Below are positions 44,352 to 54,427 of a DNA stretch of 64,000 bases, one piece after another. The number at the start of each line of letters is the position of its first letter. Positions within the stretch are counted from its first letter, which is position 1. The translations under genes were made by a program, and so were the position numbers. Source of the DNA: Halorussus rarus (GTDB lineage: Archaea; Halobacteriota; Halobacteria; Halobacteriales; Haladaptataceae); assembly GCF_003369835.1 (NCBI RefSeq), contig NZ_QPMJ01000002.1, positions 1,240,001-1,304,000 on the forward strand, given 5' to 3'. Under the pieces are notes generated by a model. That model searched no databases. It had not been told where the DNA came from and was given only the letters and a program-made list of their open reading frames with translations.

Positions 44352-44854
44352 TTACTCGGTCAGTCGGAGTTCGAAGGCCCACTCGGCGATCGCATCCCAC
44401 TCGACGACGTGGGTGCGGTCCGCGAACTCGTAGCACCCGGGCGGGAGACAGCCCTCGGCGCGATGGTCGGTCCAGATTTCTGCCTCGCAGGCGAAGCTGT
44501 CGCCGCGCTCGACTTCGTTCACCCACAGGCCCAGGCCGCGCCCGAATCCCTCGTCGGGGTCCCTGTCCGCGCGCCAGCACTCCGGTCGCGTCCCGTCACG
44601 GTCGAAGCTCCCGGGCCGGACGAGCGCGACGGTCGGGTCCGAGGCGTCGTCGACGGCGGGGAGTTGGAGCGGCGGCGGGCCGCCTTCAGCGTCACCGCCT
44701 CGTCGCCGGTCCACCGGAGTTCGACCCGAATCGACGCGGGGGTCCCGGCCGTCACCTCCCCCTCCAGCGTCTCGACCGACAGCGTCGCCGGAATCACGGT
44801 CGGCCGCGAGACGTCGGCCACCGAGACGCGGCGGAAGGGGGACTCGTCGCTCAT
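44352..44854 (-). pseudogene. Frameshifted hypothetical gene
   Basis: Two overlapping minus-strand frames complete each other. The first (from ATG 44854) reads MSDESPFRRVSVADVSRPTV through RVELRWTGDEAVTLKA and then turns into Arg/Ser-rich nonsense. The second continues with GGPPPLQLPAVDDASDPTVAL to CLPPGCYEFADRTHVVEWD and ends WAFELRLTE at 44352. One missing base near 44676-44686, in a GC-rich run, explains the break, and the full span is one base short of 168 codons. The intact protein would be a small exported-type beta-sandwich protein of unknown function. Confidence 0.7.
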
Positions 44855-44903
44855 CGTCCGAGTCGAAATCGAGGGTCGCAGTAAGAATCCTATCGGGGGT
44901 TCG

Positions 44904-47696
44904 TCAGGCGTTCTGGACCTGCTTCAGCACCTCGGGCGCCTCGTCGAGCGCCTCGTCGAGTTTGTCGGCGTCGGGGCCGCCGCCCTGCGCGAAGTCCGGC
45001 GGGCCGCCGCCGCCACCGCCGACCTTCCCGGCGAGTTCGCCGACGACCTCGCCGGCGTTGACGCCGACGCCGTCGGGGACCGCGACCACGAACGTCGCGC
45101 CGTCGGCCCCGCTGCCGAGCACCGCTATCTTGCCCTCATCGACCAGGGCGTTGGCGGTCGCCCGGAGCTCGTCCATGTCGGCGTCGATGCGCTGGACGAC
45201 CGCGGTGGCGTCGCCGACCGCGACCTCCTCGCCGCCGTCGCCGCCGGCGGCGCGGGCCTCGGCGAGCTGTTCCTTGAGCTCCTCGATCTGCTTGCCGCGG
45301 TCCTTCCACTCGTCGAAGAACCGGCGGGCGGTCTCGGGCACCTCGTCGGGGGCGACGTCCAGAACGTCGGCGGCCTCGGCCAGCGCGGCCTCGGTGCGCT
45401 GGGTCGCCTCGATGGCGGCGTCGCCGGCGGCGAACGTGATGCGCTCGACGCCGTCCTGGACGCGCTCGGTGTTCAGGAGCTTGATGGTGCCGACGTCGCC
45501 CGTGCGCCGGACGTGGGTGCCACCGCAGGCCTGGACGTCCTCCGCGACGTGGATGAGCCGGATGTTCTGGCCCGCCGGGATGCCGCCCTGGTAGAGGTCG
45601 AAACCGTACTCCTCCTCGGCCTCGTGGCGGTTGGGCCACTCCTGCTGGACCGAGGTGTTCTCCATCACCAGCTCGTTGGCGACCCGCTCTATCTCCTCGC
45701 GGGTCTCGGGGTCGATGCGCTCGTAGTGGCGGACGTCGATGCGCGAGCTGTCGACGCCCTTCTGGGCGCCGGCCTGCCGGACGTGGTCGCCCAGCACCTC
45801 GCGGGCGGCGTGGACGACGATGTGGGTCGCGGTGTGGTGGCGCATCAGCCGGCGGCGGCGCTCGCGGTCGATCTTCCCGCGGACGATGTCGCCCTTCCCG
45901 ACCGGCTCGTCGGTCCGGTGGAGGATGACGCCGTCGACGATCTGGACGTCGCTGACCTGCACCGTCTTCTCGTCGGTGGTCAGGGTGCCGCGGTCCGAGG
46001 GCTGGCCGCCGCCCTCGGGGTAGAACATCGTCTGGTCGAGCACCACGTCGTAGGCGGCCTCGCCCTCGTCGTCCTCGCGCTCGAGCACGTCGAGGACCAC
46101 GGCCTCGAAGTCGGTGCCGTACTGGTCCTCGTAGAAGTGGCGCTCGGTCTTGGGCAGGTCGGCCAGCCGGTCGTCCTCCTCGACCTCCTCCTCGAAGGCC
46201 TGGCCGGAGTCGTGGCGGGAGGCGACGACGCTGTAGAAGTCGTCGGGCACGTCGACGTCGGTGCCGAACTCGGCGGCGATCTCCTCGACCATGTCGGGTT
46301 GGATGCCGTGGGAGTCGTACAGCTCGACCAGCTCGTCGGTCGGGATGGGTTGGCCCTTCTCGGCGTACTCCTTGGCGAGGCGCTCGACCCGGCGGCCGCC
46401 CTGTTCGAGGGTCTCGCGGTACTTCTCGACCTCGGTCCGGACGATGTCCCGGACCGTGTCGCGGTTCTCGTAGCCCAGCCGCTCGGCCTGCATGTCGACG
46501 AGCTCGTCGAGCGGGGCGTCGACGCCCGCGTTGTCGCAGAGCCGCTTGGTCCGGCGGAGCACCATCCGGGCGAGGTAGCCCGTGGCGACGTTGCTCGGCA
46601 CGATACCGTCGCCGAGCATGTACGCGAGGGTCCGGCAGTGGTCGGCGATGGCGTAGATATCCTCGAGGGGTTCGAGCAGGTCCTCGAGCCGCGAGGTCGA
46701 GACGTCGAGCTCTCGGGCGATGTTGTCGCGGGCGGCCTCCATGTCCTCGGCCTCGTCGATGTCCATGTGGCCCGCGAGCTTCGAGGCGCGGTGGACCAGC
46801 TCCTCCTCCTCGTCGGAGTGGTCGATGCCGGCGTTCTCCTTGAGGAACGAGATCATCTCGGGGTAGACCGCCTCGTAGACGGTCGGAGTGCCCTGGCTCA
46901 CCCAGGTCCACCGCTCCAGCCCGTAGCCGGTGTCGACGACGTAGGTGTCCATCTTGGAGTACCGGTTGCCGTCCTTCATCTCGTACTCGCCGTCGGGGTC
47001 CTGCTCCATCGACATGAAGACCAGCGTGGCGAGCTCGGCCCCCTTGTAGATGACCTCGATGGCGGGGCCGGCGTTACCCCCACCGACCCACGGGTCCTCG
47101 ATGTAGGTGATCTCCTCGACGTTCGCCCCCATCGACTCGAAGAACTGGTCGCAGTACCGGACCGTCTGGTCCTTCCAGTACACCTCCCCCTGGTAGGCGT
47201 ACTTGTCGGGGTCCTCGATGTCCTCGCGGGCGTTGAACGCGTGGTGGGCCATCATCTCGAACGCCATGGTGTGACGGCCGGTCTTGCCCACGTTGTCGAT
47301 GTCCTGCATCCGGATGCAGGGCTGGCTGATGGTCAGCGGGTTGGCCGGCGGCGGGGTCTGGCCCGACGTGACGAGGGGCTGGAAGTCGGCGATGGAGGCG
47401 ATGGTGAGCAGCATGTCGTCGCGCCACCGGTTGGCCGCGACCGGATACGGCTCGATGCGCTCGTGGTCGTGGTCCTCGAAGAACGAGAGGAACGCCTCGC
47501 GCATCTCCTCCAAGGTGTGCTCCTCGTCGAAGCCGGGGTCGTCGATGAACTGGTACGTCTCGCACGGCGGTTCGCCGCAGGTCGTTCGGTCGGGGTCGCG
47601 CGTCCAGAAGAAGTCACCGCACTCGGTGCACTCCTTCCTGACGAACCCCTCCTCCTCGAAATACTCGAGGCGGTACTCCTCTTCGAGTTCGCTCAT
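44904..47696 (-). CDS. alaS: Alanyl-tRNA synthetase
   Basis: This 930-residue class II enzyme charges tRNA-Ala. It shows archaeal features: an N-terminal zinc-binding [26 protein letters not shown], motif regions in [37 protein letters not shown] and the [11 protein letters not shown] region, an editing domain with [22 protein letters not shown] and [13 protein letters not shown], and a C-terminal Gly-rich DHHA1-type end ([18 protein letters not shown]). The ORF is complete. CTGTTTTACG (minus sense, near 47730) is its TATA element. Confidence 0.97.
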   Translation of the reverse strand: MSELEEEYRLEYFEEEGFVRKECTECGDFFWTRDPDRTTCGEPPCETYQFIDDPGFDEEHTLEEMREAFLSFFEDHDHERIEPYPVAANRWRDDMLLTIASIADFQPLVTSGQTPPPANPLTISQPCIRMQDIDNVGKTGRHTMAFEMMAHHAFNAREDIEDPDKYAYQGEVYWKDQTVRYCDQFFESMGANVEEITYIEDPWVGGGNAGPAIEVIYKGAELATLVFMSMEQDPDGEYEMKDGNRYSKMDTYVVDTGYGLERWTWVSQGTPTVYEAVYPEMISFLKENAGIDHSDEEEELVHRASKLAGHMDIDEAEDMEAARDNIARELDVSTSRLEDLLEPLEDIYAIADHCRTLAYMLGDGIVPSNVATGYLARMVLRRTKRLCDNAGVDAPLDELVDMQAERLGYENRDTVRDIVRTEVEKYRETLEQGGRRVERLAKEYAEKGQPIPTDELVELYDSHGIQPDMVEEIAAEFGTDVDVPDDFYSVVASRHDSGQAFEEEVEEDDRLADLPKTERHFYEDQYGTDFEAVVLDVLEREDDEGEAAYDVVLDQTMFYPEGGGQPSDRGTLTTDEKTVQVSDVQIVDGVILHRTDEPVGKGDIVRGKIDRERRRRLMRHHTATHIVVHAAREVLGDHVRQAGAQKGVDSSRIDVRHYERIDPETREEIERVANELVMENTSVQQEWPNRHEAEEEYGFDLYQGGIPAGQNIRLIHVAEDVQACGGTHVRRTGDVGTIKLLNTERVQDGVERITFAAGDAAIEATQRTEAALAEAADVLDVAPDEVPETARRFFDEWKDRGKQIEELKEQLAEARAAGGDGGEEVAVGDATAVVQRIDADMDELRATANALVDEGKIAVLGSGADGATFVVAVPDGVGVNAGEVVGELAGKVGGGGGGPPDFAQGGGPDADKLDEALDEAPEVLKQVQNA

Positions 47697-47850
47697 TATT
47701 GTGCGTATTTCGCCAACGAGCGCGTAAAACAGTTCCGCAAGTTCGTCACTCGTTCGGGCGCCGTGCCCGGTTCGGACCCCGCGCCGGCCCGAGTCGCACC
47801 CGCGACGATGACGGCGAACTTATGCCGGGTCGGGTCGCACGTCCGATTGC

Positions 47851-48180
47851 ATGGCTGACATCACCATCACCACCACCGACAGTTTAGAGAGCCGCGAGAT
47901 CACCGAGTACCTCGGCGTCGTCTCGGGCGAGGCGGTCATCGGCGCGAACGTCGTCAGCGACATCGCCGCGGGCATCCGCGACGTGGTCGGCGGGCGAAGC
48001 GGGTCGTACGAGAAGAAGATCGAGACGGGCCGCGAGGAAGCCGTCGCCGACATCCGGGCGGAGGCCGAGGAACTGGGGGCAGACGCCGTCGTCGGCGCGT
48101 CGTTCGACTACGAGGAGATGGCCGAGGGGATGCTCTGGGTCAACCTCTCGGGTACTGCGGTCCGGACGCGCAGCGAGTAG
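47851..48180 (+). CDS. UPF0145/YbjQ family protein
   Basis: This 109-residue protein matches the YbjQ family, with SREITEYLGVVSGEAVIGANVVSDIAAGIRDVVGGRSGSYEKKI and AEELGADAVVGASFDYEEM. Members are small pentameric proteins of unknown function, sometimes called heavy-metal-binding. AACTTATGCC (47817-47825) is a suitable TATA element. It is divergent to alaS. Confidence 0.9.
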   Translation: MADITITTTDSLESREITEYLGVVSGEAVIGANVVSDIAAGIRDVVGGRSGSYEKKIETGREEAVADIRAEAEELGADAVVGASFDYEEMAEGMLWVNLSGTAVRTRSE

Positions 48181-48302
48181 CGTCGGCGGGCGCAGAACGC
48201 TCACTCTCCGGTAGAGAGCGGTGGGATTCCCCGACGCAGGTTCCCTCGTGAAATTCGCGGTGAGTACAGAGCGTGTATTGAGCAGTTCAATGTGGAGATG
48301 TC

Positions 48303-48689
48303 TTAGTGCCTTTCAGAATTGAGGAGGCGGTCTTCTGGGTAGTCAATTTGCCAGTAGAGGTAGCGATGGGCAAAATCTTCGAAATTATCGTAGCCGCACT
48401 GTGGACATTCAAACCCGGTCGCTTGGTCACCACCGACCGGGAACTCATACTCACAGTCGTTTTGACACTGTTTGCCACGGCTTTTACCGGCAAAAATCTC
48501 GAAAAGTGTGGGTTTGTGCGCTTCAAGATGGGTGGTACCCCAGTGTTTCATCGCCTTGATAGTCTGGGTCTGTAGAATCACTTCGCAGTACTCACAGTCA
48601 AATGTAACCGGGTCATCACCGGTAGTTCCGTCCCCTTTCCCCCAGTCTTGCTCTTGGCCCCCGAACTCCAGCCCGTTATAGTTGGTCAT
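48303..48689 (-). CDS. Zinc-finger protein of unknown function in lower-GC DNA
   Basis: This 128-residue protein has a C2H2-like finger (FDCEYCEVILQTQTIKAMKHWGTTHLEAH) and later Cys pairs (CQNDCEYE, CPQCGYDN), so it probably binds zinc. No family is recognised. The start MTNYNGLEFGGQ at 48689 is supported by GATAGAAATT (minus sense, about 48722-48731). Codon use and base composition (roughly half GC) differ from the neighbours, pointing to recent acquisition. Confidence 0.65.
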   Translation of the reverse strand: MTNYNGLEFGGQEQDWGKGDGTTGDDPVTFDCEYCEVILQTQTIKAMKHWGTTHLEAHKPTLFEIFAGKSRGKQCQNDCEYEFPVGGDQATGFECPQCGYDNFEDFAHRYLYWQIDYPEDRLLNSERH

Positions 48690-48878
48690 GGTTGTACGTG
48701 GTCGCCGGTACTCCTTCCCCAATTTCTATCCAGTGCTGGTACAGACTTAAGAAGACGGGCCAATCCCAGTGTGGTAAATCCGCACCACGTACTAGACGAA
48801 TCCGCGCTTTCAGGTTCGGGACTCGGGCTGAGTGAAGAAGTCGGGCGACCGACTACCGAGTGAGAAACGCGGACTTCC

Positions 48879-50579
48879 TCAGTCCACCACGTACGTCTCG
48901 AACTGCCGGCTCGCCCATCGGAAGGCGAGCGCGGGGCCGACCGCGCCGACGAGCACCGCCAGCGCGCCGCCGCCGACCCGGACCGCGGCCTGCGGGACGC
49001 CGGCCAGCGCGGCGACGAACCCCGCGAGCGGCGGGAGCAGCGCGACCACCGCGCCGACCGTTCCGACCAGCAGCGCGACCGAGTAGGCCGCGAACGCGCC
49101 CTTGCTCGGCATCGTGACCTCGCGGCTCCGGAACACCTCGACCGTGCCGAACCGCGGGAGGAGGGTGCCGACGCCAACCGCCAGCACGGTGCCCGTGACC
49201 ACTAGCACCGCACTGAGACCGGTCAGCGCGAGCCACCGGGCCGGGGAGAGCGGACTCAGCGCGCCCGCGACGCCGGTCGCCAGCGCCACGACCGGCGCAC
49301 CGACCAGCGCGGCCGAGACGACGTGGCCGACCACGAACTGGCGGCCGTCGAGCCCCGACAGCAGCGTCGCCGGCAGCACCGACCCCTCGTCGCCGAGGGG
49401 GTTCAGCGCCGTCGCGCCGACCGCCCACGTCCCGTAGAGCGCGACCAGCACCGGTAACGAGGTCGGCACGCCGCTCTCGAACGCCGTTCGGAGCGGCGCG
49501 TACAGGAAGAACAGGGGGTAGGCGACGTAGAGCAGCCGGATGGGCGAGCGCTTCGTCCGGCGCCAGACCGCCAGCGTCACGGTCCGGGTCGGCCGGGCGA
49601 GCACGCCGCCGAGCGGCCCGGTCAGCACGCGCTCGCCGAGGCCCGGGGTCGACTCGCGGGGTCGGGTCGCGGGTGCGTCGCCGGCAGGCGCACCCGTCGG
49701 CCGAGCCGGGCGGTCCTCGCCCTCCTCGTCCTCGTCGTCGACCTGCGCCGAGTCGGCGTACCAGACCGTCGCGGCGGCGCGGACGGTGACCGCCGCGAAC
49801 CCGAGGACGAGCGCCGAAGCGAGCGCCGCCGCGCCCAGCGCGCGGGCCGGCACCGCGTCGATGCCCGGCAGCCCCAGCAGGAGGGCGTCGCCGAACCACG
49901 CCAGCGGCGTGTCCCGGAGGACGCGCTGGAGCGTCGCGACCGCGTCGTTGAGCGCCTCGGAGGTGACCGCGAGGAAGTAGAGGCCGAACGCGACCACCAG
50001 CAGCGCGGTCTTGTGGCGGGCCAGCCACGGCGACCGGAGCGTGACCCACTTGACGCCCAGGCCGACCGGGAAGCCGATGGAGAGCGCGACCGCGAGCAGC
50101 GTCGCGGCGGTCGCCGGCACGACGACGACGGGTGCGACGGCGCCGGCGCCGACTGCGAGCGCCGCCGCGATGGTGACGACGGGAACCGCCGCCACCGCGA
50201 GCATCCGGCCGTACTCCGCGAGCAGCAGGCCGAGCGCGGCGTCCCGCGCGGGCACGGTCGTCAGGAGGCCCGTGGGCGAGTCGAGTTCGCCCTTCCCGCC
50301 GGCCGACCGGGCGGCCGCCAGCGCCGCGAGGCCGACCCACCCGACCGCGGTCCCGCCCCGGACGATGTCGAGAATCGAGAACGGGAGGCCGAGGTCGGGC
50401 AGCGCCCGCCCGAACTCGTAGGCCAGGTAGCCGCCGCCGACCGTCGGCAGGAGGACCCAGACGAGCAGTCCGATACCGGTGGCGGCGGTCCGGGTCGTGC
50501 TGGAGCGGATCGACCGGACGGTCCGGACGAACTCGACGCGGGCGATCCGGGTCGCGTGCGAGAGGTCGGGAGCCCTCAT
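48879..50579 (-). CDS. ABC-2 type transporter permease
   Basis: This 566-residue membrane protein starts MRAPDLSHATRIARVEFVRTVRSIRSSTTRTA and has about twelve hydrophobic segments, with a large charged loop (DDEDEEGEDRPARPTGAPAGDAPATRPRE). It is the permease partner of the ATPase directly upstream, whose stop overlaps its start as ATGA. The start is set by that overlap; a longer frame to 51176 is antisense noise. The exporter substrate is unknown. Confidence 0.85.
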   Translation of the reverse strand: MRAPDLSHATRIARVEFVRTVRSIRSSTTRTAATGIGLLVWVLLPTVGGGYLAYEFGRALPDLGLPFSILDIVRGGTAVGWVGLAALAAARSAGGKGELDSPTGLLTTVPARDAALGLLLAEYGRMLAVAAVPVVTIAAALAVGAGAVAPVVVVPATAATLLAVALSIGFPVGLGVKWVTLRSPWLARHKTALLVVAFGLYFLAVTSEALNDAVATLQRVLRDTPLAWFGDALLLGLPGIDAVPARALGAAALASALVLGFAAVTVRAAATVWYADSAQVDDEDEEGEDRPARPTGAPAGDAPATRPRESTPGLGERVLTGPLGGVLARPTRTVTLAVWRRTKRSPIRLLYVAYPLFFLYAPLRTAFESGVPTSLPVLVALYGTWAVGATALNPLGDEGSVLPATLLSGLDGRQFVVGHVVSAALVGAPVVALATGVAGALSPLSPARWLALTGLSAVLVVTGTVLAVGVGTLLPRFGTVEVFRSREVTMPSKGAFAAYSVALLVGTVGAVVALLPPLAGFVAALAGVPQAAVRVGGGALAVLVGAVGPALAFRWASRQFETYVVD

Positions 50580-51364
50580 CGGGCGAACTCCGACTCCCCG
50601 GCGTCGGCGCGCTCGGCCTCCTCGGGGCGCTCGCTGGTGACTTCGAGGAACACCTCCTCGAGGGTGGACTCCTCGCCCGACTCCGCCCGGTGGGTCAGCG
50701 ACTCGGGCGACCCCTCGGCGACGAGCCGGCCCTCGTGGAGCACGCCGACCCGGTCGGCCAGCTCCTCGACCACGGGCAGGATGTGGGTCGAGAGGAAGAC
50801 GGTCATCCCCTCGTCGCGGAGCTCGGTGATCAGGTTCCGGACGGTCCGGGCCGCCCGGGGGTCGAGCCCGGAGGTCGGCTCGTCGAGGAACAGGACCGCG
50901 GGGTCGTGGAGCACCGCCTGGATGAGCGCGGTCTTCTGCTTCATCCCCTTCGAGTAGGTCGAGATGCGGTCGTCGGCGTCGTCCGCGAGGTCGAACCGCG
51001 CGAGCAGTTCCCGGACGCGCTCGTCGGCTTCGGCCCCGGGCAGGTCCCGGAGGCCGGCGACGTACTCGAGCTGCTCGCGGCCGGTGAGCTCGTCGTAGAT
51101 GGGCGGCTCCTCGGGCATGTAGCCCAGCTCCTCGACCACCGCGTCGCGGTCGGTGACGGGCTCGCCGGCGACCCACGCCTCGCCCGAGGTGGGCCGGGTC
51201 AGGGTCGTCAACATCTGCATCGTGGTGGTCTTGCCCGCGCCGTTCGGGCCCAGGAAGCCGAACACCTCGCCGCGCTCGACCGCGAAGGTGAGGTCGCTGA
51301 CCGCGACCGCGTCGCCGTACGACTTGGTGAGCGACTCGGTGCGGATTGGGGCGCTCGGGCTCAT
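50576..51364 (-). CDS. ABC exporter ATP-binding protein
   Basis: This 262-residue ATPase has Walker A FLGPNGAGKTTTMQ, signature STYSKGMKQKTALIQAVLHDP, Walker B VLFLDEPTSGLDP and switch His in STHILPVVEELADRV, typical of CcmA/NatA-type exporters. The start MSPSAPIRTESLTKSYG at 51364 is preferred to a GTG at 51457, whose 31 extra residues are unlike the family. ACTTTTGTCA (minus sense, near 51477) would then give a leader of about 85 bases. It is coupled to the permease. Confidence 0.92.
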   Translation of the reverse strand: MSPSAPIRTESLTKSYGDAVAVSDLTFAVERGEVFGFLGPNGAGKTTTMQMLTTLTRPTSGEAWVAGEPVTDRDAVVEELGYMPEEPPIYDELTGREQLEYVAGLRDLPGAEADERVRELLARFDLADDADDRISTYSKGMKQKTALIQAVLHDPAVLFLDEPTSGLDPRAARTVRNLITELRDEGMTVFLSTHILPVVEELADRVGVLHEGRLVAEGSPESLTHRAESGEESTLEEVFLEVTSERPEEAERADAGESEFAR

Positions 51365-51528
51365 GGTCGGGAGAATCGGGCTCGCGTGCGTCGAGCGTCC
51401 AGCGGGCCTCGGACGTCGCCGGTCGTCGGTTCGAGAGGGCAGTGGCTCATGAGCCACAGTTGGTCGACCAGTGACAAAAGTCTAGTTCGTCGCGACTCCG
51501 GCGGCTCGTGCCGGCGGAGACGTTCGCG

Positions 51529-51711
51529 TCAGTCGTCGGCGGGGGACGCCGCGTCCTCCGACGCGGCCGCGGTCGCGTCCGACCGCGAGCTGAGCGGTTC
51601 CGACCCGCAGTTCACGCAGGCGTAGTTGCCCTCGACGGTCTCGACGACGGGCGCGTTGCACTCGATGCACTTCAGCTGGGCGTCCCGTACTGCTCTCGGA
51701 TAGCGTCCCAT
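51529..51711 (-). CDS. Small zinc-ribbon protein
   Basis: This 60-residue protein has one zinc ribbon (KCIECNAPVVETVEGNYACVNCGSEP: CxxC-x15-CxxC) and a low-complexity acidic tail. CTTTTACTCGG (minus sense, about 51736-51746) is its TATA element, near leaderless distance. Such proteins are common in haloarchaea and of unknown role. Confidence 0.72.
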   Translation of the reverse strand: MGRYPRAVRDAQLKCIECNAPVVETVEGNYACVNCGSEPLSSRSDATAAASEDAASPADD

Positions 51712-51861
51712 AGTATCCTCGTCACGTACGACGGAGCCGAGTAAAAGCGAGGCGGCCGTTCGGGACCGTTTTCGTTCGCAACGCGGGGTTTCGTCGGGGG
51801 AGCGGTTTTCTCGGACGGCCCCGCCGACGAAACGGCCGATTGCCGCCGAGTCAGCCCCGCG

Positions 51862-52875
51862 CTAACTCTCCTGCAGCGACAGCGACGCCAGCAGCGCCTC
51901 GAGCTGGACGCGCTCGTTGGCGCCCTCGGTGATGCGGTAGTCGACCTCGCCGACCCGGTCCATCAGCCGGACCGTCGCCTCCTCGTCGAGGTCGAACTCC
52001 CAGACCGACCGGTGGAGCTGGTCGATGATGTCGCCGCCCGCCAGCCCCTTGTTCGTGAGCAGGTCGTCGAGCACCGACCGGGCCCTGCTGAAGTCGCCCT
52101 CGATGGCGTGGGTGACCATCTCCTCGATCTCCTCGGGACGGGCGGTGCTGGTGATGGTGAAGACGGCCTCCTCGTCGACGACCTCGCCCATCACGGCGGC
52201 GGCCTGGAGCGCGTTGATGGCCTTGCGCATGTCGCCGTCGGCGGCGTACACCAGCGCGTCGACGCCGTCCTCGGTGGTCTCGATGCCCTCGGCGTCGGCG
52301 ATCTTCCGGACCTGCTCGGCGACGCCCGCCTCGTCGATGGGGCCGAACCGGAACGTCGCGCACCGCGACTGGATGGGGTCGATGATCTTCGACGAGTAGT
52401 TGCACGACAGGATGAACCGGGTGTTGTTCGAGAACTGCTCCATCGTCCGGCGGAGCGCCGACTGGGCGTCGGAGGTCAGCGAGTCGGCCTCGTCGAGGAA
52501 GATGATGCGGTAGCTGTGGCCCCCGAACGACGACCGGGCGAAGTTCTTGATGCGGTCCCGGACCACGTCGATGCCCCGCTGGTCGGAGGCGTTGAGCTCC
52601 AGGAAGTTGCTCTCCCAGTCGTCGCCGTACAGCTGCTTGGCGATGGCGACCGCGCTGGTGGTCTTGCCCACGCCCGCCGGCCCCGAGAACAGCAGGTTGG
52701 GCAGGTCGTCGCGCTCGACGTACCGCCGGAGACGCTCGGTGATGTCGTCGTGGCCCGCGACCTCCTCGAGGGTCCCGGGGCGGTACTTCTCGATCCAGAT
52801 CTCGTCGCGCCCGGCCGCCGGCTCGCCGGGCTCGCTCTCGGCCGCGTCGTCGCCCTCGCTCTCGACCTCGCTCAT
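51862..52875 (-). CDS. rfcS: Replication factor C small subunit
   Basis: This 337-residue AAA+ clamp-loader subunit loads PCNA at primer ends. It has [20 protein letters not shown], Walker [38 protein letters not shown], Walker [12 protein letters not shown], and the SRC motif ([13 protein letters not shown]) with the Arg finger. An acidic N-terminal extension of about 24 residues is a haloarchaeal feature. No intein is present. AGTTTAAGAC (minus sense, about 52902-52911) lies about 30 bases upstream. Confidence 0.96.
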   Translation of the reverse strand: MSEVESEGDDAAESEPGEPAAGRDEIWIEKYRPGTLEEVAGHDDITERLRRYVERDDLPNLLFSGPAGVGKTTSAVAIAKQLYGDDWESNFLELNASDQRGIDVVRDRIKNFARSSFGGHSYRIIFLDEADSLTSDAQSALRRTMEQFSNNTRFILSCNYSSKIIDPIQSRCATFRFGPIDEAGVAEQVRKIADAEGIETTEDGVDALVYAADGDMRKAINALQAAAVMGEVVDEEAVFTITSTARPEEIEEMVTHAIEGDFSRARSVLDDLLTNKGLAGGDIIDQLHRSVWEFDLDEEATVRLMDRVGEVDYRITEGANERVQLEALLASLSLQES

Positions 52876-53052
52876 GAGGGAGACGTGGTGCTAGCCGGTC
52901 TTAAACTCCCCGAGGTCGCGGCGGGAAGTCGCGGCCGGCGGCTCGCCCGGACGGTCCGCCGCCGGGATTCGACTCCCGATAGGACGGGCTTAACGCGCGA
53001 AATCCGGCATACCGACGCAAGCCATATCTCCCGGGCCGTCGACAGGTCGAGC

Positions 53053-54108
53053 ATGGACAGACGACTCGCAGCCCTGCTCTGCGTCCTCGTGGTGCTCGCC
53101 GCGGTGCCGGCCCCCGTCGCGGCCCAGGAGGTCCGGTCCGGCGGGACCGTCGTGGTCGCGGACGGCGAGACCGTCGACGGGCCGCTCCAGGCGTTCGGCG
53201 GCACGGTCATCGTCCGCGGGACCGTGAACGGCGACCTGACCGCCGCCGGCGGCAACGTCTACGTGACCGGGCGAGTGAACGGCGACCTCCAGGCGATGGC
53301 GGGCAACGTCCGCATCAACGGCACGGTGACCGGCGACGCCAGCGCGGTCGGCGGCAACGTCGTCCTCGCGTCCGGCGGCCGGATCGGCGGGGAGCTGAAC
53401 GCGGGAGCGGGGAGCGTCGAAATCGACGGCGAGGTCGGCGAGGACGCCTCCGTCGGCGGCGACACCATCACCCTCGGGCCGAGCGCGGTCGTCGGCGGCG
53501 ACTTCGTCTACGACGGGACCCTGAACCGTGCGGAGGGCGCCCGGGTCGCGGGCCAGGTCCGGGAGGACACGAACCTCGGCGAGGGCGTCGGCTTCACCGG
53601 CCCCATCGTTCCGACGTGGGTCGAGGGAGTCTACGGTTTCCTCGCGAACCTCGTCCTCGGGGCGATACTGCTCGTCGTCTTCCCGCGGTTCTCCGCCGGC
53701 GTCGCCGGGCGGGCGAGCGAGACGCCGCTGCGCTCGGGCGGCGTGGGGCTGCTGACGTTCGTCGGGATTCCGGTCCTGTTCGTCCTGCTGCTGCTCTCGC
53801 TGGTCGGGATTCCCCTCGCCCTGCTCGTCATCCTGCTCTATCCCCTCGCGCTGTGGATCGGCTACGTCTACGGCGCGTTCGCGCTCGGGGCGTGGGCGCT
53901 CGGGCTGACCGACGCCGACAGCCGGTGGCTGGCGCTCGCGCTCGGCGTCTTCGTCGTCTCGATAGTCGGCTTTGTCCCGATTCTCGGCGGTCTGATCCAG
54001 TTCCTCGTGCTCCTGCTGGGCCTGGGTGCGTTCGCGCTCGGGGTCTGGGGCGGCCTCCGCGGGCGGCGCCGGCGCGACGACGATTACGACCGGGAGACGG
54101 TGGTGTAG
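53053..54108 (+). CDS. Bactofilin-like repeat protein with membrane domain
   Basis: This 351-residue protein has a Sec signal (AALLCVLVVLAAVPAPVAAQ), then hexapeptide-like turns of a bactofilin/polymer-forming beta-helix at about residues 30-160 (GTVIVRGTVNGDLTAAGGNVYVTGRVNGDL and similar). Four or five transmembrane helices follow (residues about 190-330) and a basic DDDYDRE tail. The beta-helix would face outside and could assemble into filaments at the cell surface. The ATG is about 27 bases after CATATC (53024-53029). Confidence 0.8.
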   Translation: MDRRLAALLCVLVVLAAVPAPVAAQEVRSGGTVVVADGETVDGPLQAFGGTVIVRGTVNGDLTAAGGNVYVTGRVNGDLQAMAGNVRINGTVTGDASAVGGNVVLASGGRIGGELNAGAGSVEIDGEVGEDASVGGDTITLGPSAVVGGDFVYDGTLNRAEGARVAGQVREDTNLGEGVGFTGPIVPTWVEGVYGFLANLVLGAILLVVFPRFSAGVAGRASETPLRSGGVGLLTFVGIPVLFVLLLLSLVGIPLALLVILLYPLALWIGYVYGAFALGAWALGLTDADSRWLALALGVFVVSIVGFVPILGGLIQFLVLLLGLGAFALGVWGGLRGRRRRDDDYDRETVV

Positions 54109-54214
54109 CCGGGACCGGGCAGCACTCGTCCGGATTGCAGTAGCTGGGACGGTTCTTCGTGCAGTATCGGAATCTACGTCTTCAGGTCCGCAATAGCAGT
54201 CGCTCGCGGTTGTT

Positions 54215-54307
54215 AGAGAGACGGGGTAGGTCAGTCGGCGATGACCCACGTGGAAACCACGCGGGCTGAAAGGTAACCGTCTGACCGTGCCGTCTACCCG
54301 ACTCTCT
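54215..54307. ncRNA. Candidate structured RNA with nested stems
   Basis: Nested complementary segments span 93 bases: AGAGAG (54215-54220) with CTCTCT (54302-54307), GGGTAG (54224-54229) with CTACCC (54294-54299), GTCAG (54230-54234) with CTGAC (54281-54285), and an inner hairpin CGTGG-AAA-CCACG (54249-54261) enclosed by CCC and GGG. GATGA (54240-54244) and CTGA (54266-54269) resemble box C and D sequences beside this hairpin. A pyrimidine-rich run follows. No ORF fits. The strand is undetermined and no promoter is clear. Confidence 0.4.
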
Positions 54308-54427
54308 CTTCTATCGCTACAAAACACCTCCGGTACGCGGGTCCGGCAGGTGTCAGTTTTTTGGGATAGAGATCTGCGAGCGACGCGGTTTACATTGATG
54401 AGGAAGCGCCATTGCCGACCACTGGTT

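Noticed and set aside
48879-51176. Single 765-residue permease including about 200 extra N-terminal residues
   Set aside because: The extra part is the shadow of the ATPase gene. The ATG at 50579 overlaps the ATPase stop as ATGA, the normal coupling.
51365-51457. Longer N-terminus for the exporter ATPase from GTG 51457
   Set aside because: The added residues are Arg/Pro-rich and unlike the family; the start at 51364 matches the domain boundary.
51862-52875. Intein in rfcS, as in some haloarchaea
   Set aside because: The Walker A and downstream motifs are uninterrupted and the protein has normal length.
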